From Spirogloea muscicola (taxonomy: Eukaryota; Streptophyta; Zygnematophyceae; Spirogloeales; Spirogloeaceae): a stretch of DNA of 32,286 nt. The translations under genes and the position numbers were made by a program. Under the pieces are notes generated by a model. It was not told the DNA's origin. It did not search any database and was given only the letters and a program-made list of their open reading frames with translations. The DNA is taken from the NCBI GenBank assembly GCA_009602725.1, contig WELB01000288.1, positions 105,910 through 138,195 of the forward strand. The letters run 5' to 3'. Positions 20,370-29,771 of the stretch are shown here, piece by piece. Positions within the stretch are counted from its first letter, which is position 1; each line of letters opens with the position of its first letter.

Positions 20370-21720
20370 AGCTATGTCAGAACGGGGGGAGGATGGACAA
20401 CTCAGTAGTTACGAGTCCTCCATAGGCCCCTCCAAACCTGTCAATTCTGTTCGGGCTGGCTTTTCGCAGCCCTTGTCCCCATTGGGAGTGCCACTTCTTC
20501 TTTTCAGCCTGGACCTTGTCCGCTCTTTCTGTTTCCGGGCTGGACATTCACAGCCCCGCCCCCTTTTGAGTTCCCGGTCCCCTTCGGACCTTGGCAGATA
20601 TTATCGGGCTGGCTGTCTACAGCCCTTGCCCCATTTGGGAAAAGCCACTTTCTAACAGTCGGTTGTCAAATCTTTTCGGGCTGGATTCTTCCAGAGAGAG
20701 AATTGCTCGCCCAAAGAGAAGAGTGGCTGGCAAAGCTATAGCTCTGCAAAGAGAGGAGAAGAGAAGTGGCACTCCCAATGGGAGCAAGGGCTGTGAAAAG
20801 CCAGCCCGAACAGAATTGACAAAGGTTCGAAGGGGCCAAAAACGCTTAGCAGCTACGAAGGGGCCTGAAGAAGCTATGTCAGAACGGGGGGAGGATGGAC
20901 CACTCAGTAGTTACGAGTGAGGAGCTCTTTCATAGGCCCCTCCAAACCTTTGTCAATTCTTTTTGGGCTGGCTTTTCGCAGCCCTTGCCCCCATTGGGAG
21001 TGCCACTTCTTCCAGAGAGGAGAGAAGTGGCACTCCCAATGGGGGCAAGGGCTGTGAAAAGCCAGCCCGAAAAGAATAAACAAAGGTTCGAAAGGGCCAA
21101 AAACGCTCAGCAGCTACGAAGGGGCCTGAAGAAGCTATGTCAGAATCGGGGAAGGATGGACCACTCAGTACTTACGAGTGAGAAGCTCTTCCATGGAGAA
21201 GAGAAGTGGCACTTCCAATGAGGCTGGCTTCGCCAGCCACTCTTCTCTATGGGCGAGCACTTCTCTTCAATGGGGGCAAGGGCTGTGAAAAGCCAGCCCG
21301 AAAAGAATTGACAAAGGTTCGAAGGGGCCAAAATTGCTCAGCAGCTACGAAGCGGCCTGAAGAAGCTTTGTCAGAACGGGGGGAGGATGGACCACTCAGT
21401 AGTTACGAGTGAGGAGCTCTTCCATAGAGAAGAGAAGTGGCACTCCCAAAGGGGGCAAGGGCTGTGAAAAGCCATCCCGAAAAGAATTGACAAAGGTTAC
21501 GCTCAGCAGCTACGAGGGGCCTGAAGAAGCTATGTCAGAACCGGGGGAGGATGGACCACACAGAACTTACGAGTGAGGAGCTCTTCCATAGAGATTTTTT
21601 TTTTCCATAGAGAAGAGAAGTGGCGCTCCCAATGGGGGCAAGGGCTGTGAAAAGCCAGCCCGAAAAGAATCGACAAAGGTTCGAAGGGGCCAAAAACGCT
21701 TAGTCGCTACGAAAGGGTGA
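20370..21720 (+). repeat. nested tandem array of hairpin repeats and a linker
   Basis: A linker with AGAAGCTATGTCAGAACGGG and ACTCAGTAGTTACGAGTGAG recurs at about 20,371, 20,874, 21,137, 21,366 and 21,531. Between linkers are beta-type hairpins in both orientations (for example 20,435-20,510 +, 20,767-20,830 -, 20,945-21,015 +, 21,025-21,080 -, 21,270-21,320 -, 21,432-21,490 -, 21,612-21,675 -) and one gamma-type at 21,222-21,262 (+). Spacing shrinks from about 500 to 165 bases along the array. Open frames here are products of the repeat and not genes. Confidence 0.85.
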
Positions 21721-21759
21721 AGGGGCCCTACGAAAACGGGCGAGGGCTGTGAAGAAAGG

Positions 21760-22325
21760 CTGTGATGGGCCACTTGTGTCGCCGGAAAGCACGGCCGAAT
21801 TTACTGGTGGCTTTGAGAGGCCAGCCCACATGGACAATGTCTGAAGAGCAAGCGCGGCCACACTGGTGGCTGGAAGAGGCCAGCCCGAAGGAATGCACAA
21901 GGTCTGAAGGAGCCGGAGTGCTAAGGCCAAGGTCTGAAGGCTGTGATGGGCCACTTGTGTCGCAGTGTGCTTCAGTTCTTCTTACTTGCACTTGCTGACT
22001 AGAGGTTATTGAGCGCTTTTTGCTGCCGTCTTGGAGACTTGATATCCTGCTTTTTGCGCCAGCTGGCCCTTTCTGTGTAGTTCCTTGTCGGCACCATCTT
22101 TGGCTCTTTGGATGTTTGTCCATTCCATTTGGGCTGGCCTATGACAGCCCCTCTACTCTACGGGCGAGCCAATTCCATTAGGCCGTGTCCATTCCTTTGG
22201 GCTGGCCTCTCACAACAATTGCCGTAAACTGGAAGAGCTGCTCTCCGTGCTCTCCTGTCCCATTCGAACTATTGATAATTCTTTGTCTGGGCTAGCCTGT
22301 CACAGCCACTGGCCTCTTCTGAAAA
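21760..22325. repeat. further alpha-type hairpin repeats
   Basis: Minus-oriented copies lie at about 21,805-21,850 and 21,865-21,905 (GGCCAGCCC). Plus-oriented copies lie at 22,115-22,160 (TTTGGGCTGGCCTATGACAG then CCCC), 22,185-22,230 and 22,285-22,325. Most plus copies are preceded by TTGTCCATTCC or a close variant. Confidence 0.75.
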
Positions 22326-24055
22326 AGTCTTCCTCTGTGTGAAAATATCGACTGCCGCTTGACGTTAGTGCTAATATCTCCCGCGGAGCCAACACGAGTG
22401 CCTCGATCACTTGGAGGATGAGCTATCCGTCATCCATCACTGCTTGTCCCAGTGTGCCTACTCAAGCTTGTGCGAGTACTTGTCGGAGATTGCTAGGTGC
22501 TTAGACCCGGAGTTCTTCATCTCAATCGAGGTGGCTACTGAGAGGGCCAGCTCAGAAGAAGGGACAAGGTGACGAGCCTCAAAGCGGATGTAAGCTCTCA
22601 ATCATTCAGTGGCTGATTACTATTCTCTCCCTTCTGAGGAGCTCTCACAACAGTGGAGTCGAACGATGAGCTTGCAGAGCAGCCTCTCAGTCGCAACATC
22701 ACATCAAGGGCCCTAGCTACCGGCCGCCGGCGGCGAGCTGCAGGTCAGCTGCGGCAGGCAGTCGCCGGATGCCTCCGATTTTGGAAAAGAGACGGCGCTC
22801 TTAAATAAAGGCAATGGCTTTTCGATAGAAGTGAGCATATTCCCAAGGGAACTAGGGCAAAGCCAGCCCGAAAAGCACAAAATCCGAGAGGGAGCTGTCC
22901 CAAACTCGGCCCTGCTGCCTGACAGTCCTCATGCCACCCTGTGTCCGTCTCTGCCGGACTTGAAGGGTCTGATCGTCCAACGCCACCAAGCCGTCTGCCA
23001 CCGGGACGACCTGATCAACACGCGATGGACATGGTACAAGTGCCAAGCCAGCAGGATTGTGCTCCGGGACTCAATGACGTAATTTAGTTACCAGAAGGGG
23101 CGATGGCTGTGGAAGAAAGAAGCAGTCTCAGGCTCATATTTTCACCTGTAAGCAGGATGAGCTTCCGTTGGTGGCAGAAGGGCTTAACTCTGACGATAGG
23201 CCAGCCAGCAAACGTGGACAAGTTCCACATGGGCCTGTCAGCTAAGCAGCAATTGATGTATATCTGTAGATGTGCTTCTCTTCCTACTTGGCCACTCAGG
23301 CCAAGGGGTGGAGAGCAGCCTGCTTCTCCTACCCACTCTTCATGAAACCCGCCCCTTCATGCTATCAAGATTTGGCGGAGCCCTGCGTCCGGCCTCAGAT
23401 TTAAGAGCGTTCAGGCACTTGCGACACAGGTCAATCACTTGCGGCCGCAACATCCGCTGCTGGAGCTGCCGCTGTCTCAGAGCACCGGTCTGGAGAAAGA
23501 AAGAGACTCTTCACCCAAAAAATATATCCCGTCATAGATCTGTACAGTATCACCTACAAATTGAGGCAAGATACTTGATCTACGTGACCAAGTATTGTTT
23601 TTTCTTGAAAAGACATCTACAAAGGGTCCTTTCCATAAAGAGCGGGCCATAGACTATCATATTTTTCGTGTTACTAGCCACCCTTATTTGCTTTTACCCA
23701 AGGGTCCCCTGGCCAGAGCCAGAGGCAGCGTCGCCCTGTCGCATTCGGGAGGCCAGCAGAAATGGCGCGGGCAAGCCTGAGGAGCCCGTGCCAGCTCCAA
23801 CAGGTGGCGGTGGTCGGCCACGCTCCTGCCGGCCGGCGAGCCGGCCGGCCGGCCCGGCCGGCCGTGGCGTGGGAAATGCCACCCGAACGAAAGCGCGGCC
23901 GAATTGACTGGTGGCTGGGAGAAGCCAGCCCAAAAGGAATGGACAAGGTCAATTCCTTTTCAAGAGGAGCCGAATGGGGTGACGTTTTCTCAAGGAACGA
24001 AGAAGCTTTTCGCCCGTCGCTTCCATGGTGAACCGGTAGACTTTCCTGCAGCCGG
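22326..24055. other. mixed region: hairpin relics and possible gene fragments, no supported gene
   Basis: Hairpin relics lie at 22,860-22,880 and 23,905-23,950. An open, protein-like stretch lies at 22,371-22,574 (+), described in the findings. Another at 22,831-23,082 (+) begins inside a hairpin relic and has no recognisable domain. A GC-rich imperfect palindrome of CCGG units lies at about 23,812-23,871. None of these is good enough to call a gene. Confidence 0.4.
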
Positions 24056-24375
24056 GTCGCTGGCGCAAGTGTATCGCATGCGCTTGGCCGTCTCGCTGCA
24101 GAGGTCCATGGCCCGTGCGCTGCACCTTCGTGCCGGGAGAGCCCTCGCTGCTGCCTCTGGCTCTGTCCAGGGGACCCACTTCCAGGACCCTAGCCTCTCT
24201 GATTTGCGGCTGCTTAGCAGGGGTTACTGAGTAATTTGTAGCTGCTTTCTTTCTTTGTGTGCTTTGGTTTCTTAGCGCTTCCTCTGGCTTCCTCTGGCCC
24301 CCTTCTCGTTCTTTGTTCATTCTTTTTTGGGCTGGCTTGTCCAGCCCCTATCCTCAATGGGCGAGCCCTTTCTTC
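24056..24375 (+). mobile_element. truncated LINE 3' end, copy 2, ending in a hairpin repeat
   Basis: Near-identical to 2,829-3,137, starting at the same base. Its last codons encode RAGRALAAASGSVQGTHF, a variable stretch, then SRGY and a TGA at 24,228-24,230, resembling the C-terminus of the LINE at 18,076. The 3' tail and a complete gamma-type hairpin repeat (GGGCTGGCTTGTCCAGCCC) follow. Confidence 0.8.
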
Positions 24376-24394
24376 TTTTCCAGAGCTTCCTTCA

Positions 24395-24835
24395 TTTTGG
24401 GCTGGCCATCGACTACACTGAAGAAGAAGAAGTGGCACTCCCAATGGGGGCAAGGGCTGCGAAAAGCCAGCCCAAAAAGATTTCACAAAGGTTCAGAGGG
24501 GCCTAAGAGCGGTGAGCTGCTACACTGAAGAAGAGCTGTTTAGAATCTCCCCAAAAGGGGGTGCTATTGCTGTGAAAGGAAACAGCTGCTCTGAATTGAT
24601 AGCGATGGCATGGCAATTGACAGCGAAGAAGTAAGCGCATCCGAAGGGGGACGAGCGCTGTGAAAGGCCAGCCCAAGAAGGAATGAACGTGGAGGGTGAA
24701 CAGGAGAGATTGCGGAGGAAGAGCTAGCTCTCTTATAGAGCTCCGTCATTTCGCCCCTTCGAACCTTTTGACAATACTTTTCGGGCTGGCTTTTCACAGC
24801 CCTTGCCCCCAATTGGGAGAGCTACTTCTTCTCTT
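24395..24835. repeat. hairpin repeats upstream of the first paralogue gene
   Basis: Beta type at 24,428-24,490 (minus), a diverged copy at 24,640-24,690 (minus) and beta type at 24,775-24,830 (plus, GGGCTGGCTTTTCACAGCCC). The linker between them (GGTTCAGAGGGGCCTAAGAG) resembles the linker of the array at 20.4-21.7 kb. Confidence 0.75.
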
Positions 24836-25137
24836 ATAGAAGGTAGGGGCTAGGAAAAGAGATAGCGCGCGGTGCGCATGCACTGAATTGGAAGCCAAGC
24901 TGAGCCAGTACACTCTTTCGGCAACATCTGGTGCAAAGGAAAGTGCTACAGAAGCGAAGCCTTTTGGCTAAGAGGGGATGGAGGGCGAGCAGCCTCAGCT
25001 GCGCTTTGGAGCCCCTCGCCAGGCCCTGGACTTCGCAGTGCAGCGAGCAGCAAGCGGCAGCCGGGCCTCCATTTATAGACGTGCATGCCTTCGTGCTCAG
25101 CCGCCGCTCAGTGGCCCCTCTGTCCTTGTCCAGGCGA

Positions 25138-25190
25138 CTGGGCTGGCCTTTCACCGCCATCCCCTCCGTCTGGAAGAGCTTCTTCTCCGA
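25138..25190 (+). repeat. alpha-type hairpin repeat just upstream of a gene start
   Basis: ACTGGGCTGGCCTTTCACCG then CCATCCCCTCCGTCTGGAAG. It lies about 120 bases before the ATG at 25,309, in the likely promoter or 5' untranslated region. The CAGCC arm is altered to CCGCC, so the hairpin is weakened. Confidence 0.55.
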
Positions 25191-25308
25191 CACAGTACAT
25201 TCTGTCGTCCCGCGGCGCTCGCGAGCCAGGCCAGGGTCCGGGCTCGCAAGTTCTTCCTGCTCTCGGCTCAGCTGCCGCAGGTGGTGCCCGCTAGCGACTG
25301 GCGCAGAG

Positions 25309-26666
25309 ATGGCCGTCGGACAGCCCGGCGGTAGCAAGCGGTGGGTGCAGCTCGTCGTGCTTTTCGTTGCTGCAGGGGCTCCTGCTTGCGTCCGAGCTGC
25401 CAAGCACGAGCTGCAGTACGCCATCCTCAGCGATGACACCGGGGAGCTATTCTACGCCAAGGAAGTCGCGGCGGGCCTGACGCTGGACAGCCAGGACTGC
25501 CTCCTTGTCCATCACAGTGGCTGCACTGCCAGAGCCAGGTGCGCATGCAACACCTTGTGTCCATAACGTTAGCAACACCTGCTCCAGCGTCGCACTCTTG
25601 TCTCACATAGCCTTTGTGATTCGAGCATCACAGCAGTGTTAATCACAGCCAAGAGATATTGTCACTATGTAAGGGGCAGCTTGACCATTTTGCAAAGTGA
25701 GCAGGTATTGCAAGCTGTGACATACATGAGGCACTGTGAGCCACACTACGAGTCGTCACAGATGGCGGTGCATGACTTGCGAGGGCGGCGACCACCGCCG
25801 CCCACGTGGCTGCTGGCCAGCACACTAGCTGTCACGTCACATTTGAGCCGATGGAGGGAGCTTCCCCGGTTCGACTGACCTGCAAGGCTATGAATCACCT
25901 AACAGAGGGTGTATCCACTCTTATTGACACTGCTTACTATCCAAGCAGATTTCCAACGTCCCTGCGGAGATGTAGCTGGCCGCACGAGTTGCTTCCACCT
26001 GAACGACCTCATCGCCGGAGACTGTGCAATGATACTCAGGAGCTTTTTGAAGGGCTACGCCGAGAAAGGCTGCTGGCTAGCGAGACTTGCTCCAATGTGG
26101 ACTGCAAGCCCAAGCCCTGCTCAGATATTCCTGGTGGCACTGCAGGCATTGGCTGCGGCTGCATGGGCACTTGCTGTCCTTTGTCAGAAAAAGGTCCAGG
26201 TACACGCTGCGCTACTTCTGTACACCGCTCTGGTTGTTAGTTGCTATGAGTACAGCAAGCATACTGGAATTGCAGTTTGGTAGCTGCTCCTCTATGACTT
26301 GCGTCTATGTCCCTTTGTTGAAGAGCAAGAAATTGCTAGAGGTGTCTACTCCGTGCTTGTGCATTGATGTCCTTTGGCTGGAGGTGTGAGGTTGCTCTTG
26401 TGTAGCCAACTTATCGTCCAAGTATTAGAGGCAAAAATCCTCTAATGACTAGGCTATTGTTTGTACTTGCATCAGGGCGATGTGAATGCCGTGATGTGGG
26501 CGCCAAGGATGGTAGGAGCAATTGCAAATGCCAAGCACTGCCTAGTGGCTATGCTACTCCAGATCGAGGTACAGGCTTTGTTAGTTGTAGGGCTTTACGG
26601 CTGCTTGACTTGAGCTTAGAGAAACGACATCATACCAAAACCTACGCTGAAGGTGACAAGCGATGA
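25309..26666 (+). CDS. secreted cysteine-rich protein of unknown family, paralogue A, 3 exons
   Basis: Exons 25309-25538, 25829-26199 and 26476-26666, in phase, 263 residues. The start is the ATG that opens a typical signal peptide (MAVGQPGGSKRWVQLVVLFV, then AAGAPACVRA). The mature part begins KHELQYAILSDDTGELFYAK, then DSQDCLLVHHSGCTA. Exon 2 encodes LTCKAMNHLTEGVSTLIDTA and ends near GIGCGCMGTCC. Exon 3 carries CECRDVGAKDGRSNCKCQ. Every one of these blocks has a counterpart in the gene at 29,772-31,162, and both introns share phase (2, then 1), which is the main evidence that the model is real. I do not recognise the family and give no function. Its many Cys and signal peptide suggest a disulfide-bonded extracellular or wall protein. 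The last 33 codons have no match in paralogue B, so a further intron after 26,568 (CGAG/GTACAG) is possible. Confidence 0.75.
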
Positions 26667-26810
26667 TGAGTACAGAAATTACTTCTCTTGGTGTGCCAAG
26701 TGTACGATGTAGTGATGTCAAGCGGTTGCAGTCAGAGAAAGAAGGCGTCCTATTGAAGGCTTTCACTGAAAGGTGCTTGACTGCTCACATTACCGAAGCT
26801 GCTTGTACAC

Positions 26811-26815
26811 TGTAA
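26811..26815 (+). terminator. possible TGTAA polyadenylation signal for paralogue A
   Basis: TGTAA lies 145 bases after the stop codon. TGTAA is the usual polyadenylation signal in many chlorophyte algae. A five-base motif is common by chance, so this is only a suggestion. Confidence 0.22.
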
Positions 26816-27891
26816 AAGTCACGTATTTAAGCAAGCTTGACATGTGACAGTCAGGTCAGGGTTTGTCTCCTCTGCTTGACGTGTTTGAGGCTTGACTTAG
26901 CTCATACCCCTAAAGGCAAGTCCATGTACCATGGTATACATGTGTCTGGAACACAAGAAGATGACCGTAGTAACGTGATTCATGTATAGTAACATTGAGC
27001 CTCATCTATCTACAGTGACTCATTATATCCCCTGATTCAAGCCCGCTTCAATGCCAGTATGGATGACGTATTGTCACAATGTTAAATATTATGTCTGCTC
27101 TACTACAAGAGTATCCCTTGTGGCTATTCTTGCTCTGTGACCTAATGCATGCCTTCGCTTTCCTTCTCTTTGTATCCTGATGTTCTCTTGCAAGGCCCGA
27201 CACAGCCCACCAGCACATCGTGCAAGTTGTCTACATTGCTAAGTCTTCATGCAGTGTCGTATGTATATGTAGAGGCTAGCGGTGTACATGAATGGGGCGG
27301 GCTCTTTTGTGCACGTAAGCAGCAGGTGACATGCTGCCTACTCAGACGGCTATGCCATGGTAGCCAGCAGCCAGGCGAGCACGCAAGACTTGCAGCAATG
27401 GAGGAAGACTTGAATGGGCGACTCAGCTGGCATTTGCGTGACGATACTGAAACGATTTACCTTAAGTCTTAGGAGTTGCTTCAGTGGCATTAGCTGAGCG
27501 CAAGGTTATGAACTTTATGCAACAAAAGAAGGGCCTGATGGTTCGAGAGTGTTGCGGGGTGCAAGGGCACCCTGCGCTCTTCAAGCCGAGCCCCTCCCCA
27601 AGAGGGGCGCCCCAGCGTTGCAGGCCAAGGCAGCCAGATGGAAGTCACTAGGGGGCCACCGATCTGGCAGCAGCGCGGACATTGTTGTAACACACGTCAT
27701 GCACTGCAAGATCTTTGGGAGCAGATGCAAGACCCTAACTCGGAGATACCTTAGGACGACACCGTTTGATAGCAAACGCCTCTTGAGTACTGAAGCTGAG
27801 AGGGAGGTAGTATCTCCTCCACAACGCGCAGTGGCTGTGGGTGGCCAGCTCATTCACATCTAGACAAGTCGAATATGAGGGACAGTGGTCT

Positions 27892-28160
27892 TGGGCTGGC
27901 CACTCACAGCCATCGCCCTCCACTGGAAGACTTTCTCTCTTGGAAAAAGAGCAAGATGCTTCCAGTAGAGGGCAATGGCTGTGAGAGGCCAGCCCAGATA
28001 AAAGAAGGAACGAAGTGCGAAGTTGCCAGAGAAAGCACTAGAAGGGAAGCTCATTCAAGTTCGGTGTCTTTTTCACAAGGTCTCTTCAGGACCGCAGCTG
28101 GAAAGAAGAAAGGCTCTGCCAGTAGATGGCGGTGGCTGTGAGTGGCCAGTCCAGAAATAG
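27892..28160. repeat. inverted pair of alpha hairpin repeats plus a third copy
   Basis: 27,892-27,931 (+) reads GGGCTGGCCACTCACAGCCA then TCGCCCTCCACTGGAAGA. 27,957-28,000 (-) is its inverted mate (complement of GGGCTGGCCTCTCACAGCCA then TTGCCCTCTACTGGAAGC). The two form a large palindrome with arms of about 40 bases and a spacer of about 25. A third, minus copy lies at 28,110-28,160. Confidence 0.8.
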
Positions 28161-28824
28161 AATGAACAAAGTTCGAATGGGCCAAAAGCGCATAAAGCAC
28201 ACAGCGACCCAAGTGGCTACTGGGCGCTCAGATTCCTCAGTGAGCAGCCGCAGATCAGAAGGGGAAGGGTTGTGCTTGGGCAGCGGTTGAGAAGACTTGA
28301 CGAAAGAGGCCTAGACGGGCAACGGCTGGTGAAGTGCAGCTGTGCTGCTCCAAGCCTTGGCCGAGAGCAAGAGACACACGCATGACGCCGTCCGCCAACG
28401 TGCGTATTCACACCCCACATATTCTACTGGGAGGAGCTTTTGCAGACGCCTTTTTTGGGAGCTCAGATTTGTTTTTTCGGATGATTGCATCATAATATGG
28501 CTCTATGCTTTGCTGCGTCAGCATCCCCTGCTGGAACCATTACGAACACATGAAGTCCTGCTAAGCACTTGATGCGGAGAAGAATGAGTCGAAGCACAAA
28601 AATAATAATTTCCATGAAACTGCTCGGCAGCTCCCCACTGCCCATCGCTCTCCTTCAGCAATATATAGTAGCGTCCTTTCAGTAGCTTGGGCGTGCTACA
28701 TTGCTTGGCCTTTCAAAGTGATCCGTAGCGCCATCTCTACTGAGTGATCCATCCTCCCCCTTATCTGACATAGCATCGTCCGACCCCTTTGTAGCTGCTA
28801 CACGCTAGTAGGCCCCTCCGGACC

Positions 28825-28890
28825 TTTGTCAATTCTTTTTGGGCTGGCTTTTCGCAGCCCTTGCCCCCATTGGGAGTGCCACTTCTTCTC
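28825..28890 (+). repeat. beta-type hairpin repeat
   Basis: CCTTTGTCAATTCTTTTT then GGGCTGGCTTTTCGCAGCCC and TTGCCCCCATTGGGAGTGCC, then ACTTCTTCTC. It is one of the cleanest copies and close to those at 20,945 and 24,775, and to the reverse complement of 24,428. Confidence 0.85.
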
Positions 28891-29010
28891 TAGACCCTTC
28901 TTGTTCCTCACCACCAGCTTCTGGCGATCATGGAGCCACTGCCTGCATGCTCATTTGCATTGAGCCAATCCATGGAGTTGGCTTCTCCAAGTGCTGCTCT
29001 CAGCTTGTTG

Positions 29011-29184
29011 GCGGCTGGAAATGTTGGGTGCAAGATATCATTTGCTGATGGACTGCGAACAGTCTGAGAGTTGTGCAGCCCTGAGTCACGAAGGGCAGCG
29101 GCTGGAAATGTTGGGCGCAAGATATCATTTGCTGATGGACTGCGAACAATCTGAGAGGTTTGCAGCCCTGAGTCACTAAGGGCG
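29011..29184 (+). repeat. 87-base tandem duplication
   Basis: Two units begin with GCGGCTGGAAATGTTGGG at 29,011 and 29,098. Both contain GATATCATTTGCTGATGGAC and GCAGCCCTGAGTCAC. They differ at only a few positions, so the duplication is recent or maintained. The period is a multiple of three and the plus frame is open across both, but I see no sign of coding use. Confidence 0.85.
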
Positions 29185-29771
29185 ACTTTATCTATGCATT
29201 TAAGCGGCCTGATATAAGCAGTAATCACTGAACACTATCTTAGGCAGGGCGCCAAATGCAGGTCATAGTGCCACAGCACGGACAGGCCAATGTCACACAC
29301 GCTGCTGATGCTTGCAGGATCGATGCTGATATCTCTAGGATATGTCCGTAAAGCAGTGGTAACTGTGTTGCAGCACTTAGCTCTGCCTAAACCCGCATCT
29401 GCTGATGTTTATTAATGCATGCAAGGCAAGGTGGCACGAGGCGTAGGTGTAAGTCCGTAATGGTATATCATAATGTAATGCTTTGGGACGTCACACAAGT
29501 TGTCCGAGCTGTATGTCTGATTTAGTGCAAGTACATTGCAGATTGGCATGGACATGCTTCGAAGATATGGCTACACTACATACCCTGCATTTGCAGTCAA
29601 AGCTGCAAGCAGGGCAGACTGCACGACAAGAACGGTACAGTATAAACCTCCAATGCTTTGCGCTCGAGGGACTGGAAGCAGTCCCTCAAGACTAGAAGAC
29701 TATTTGACGCTTGTATGTGAAGCAAGCCACGCATCGATGTGCTGTATGATATGTACCAAAGGTCTGAGTAG

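Larger units (their letters stand above)
26820..29771. other. intergenic region between the convergent paralogues
   Basis: The two paralogues end towards each other, so both 3' untranslated regions lie at the edges of this stretch. Inside are hairpin repeats (27,892-28,000, 28,110-28,160, 28,825-28,890) and a tandem duplication (29,011-29,184), each listed separately. The remaining open frames are short and show no domain. I see no third copy of the paralogous gene. Confidence 0.45.

Noticed and set aside
22831-23082. 83-codon open frame as a LINE-related fragment
   Set aside because: A stretch with LKGLIVQRHQAV faintly recalled the region before a LINE endonuclease, but I could not align it to the LINE in this window, and its start lies in a hairpin relic.
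15591-24835. Hairpin repeats as introner elements (introns that spread)
   Set aside because: The copies do not start with GT and end with AG, and none of the introns of the supported genes contains one.
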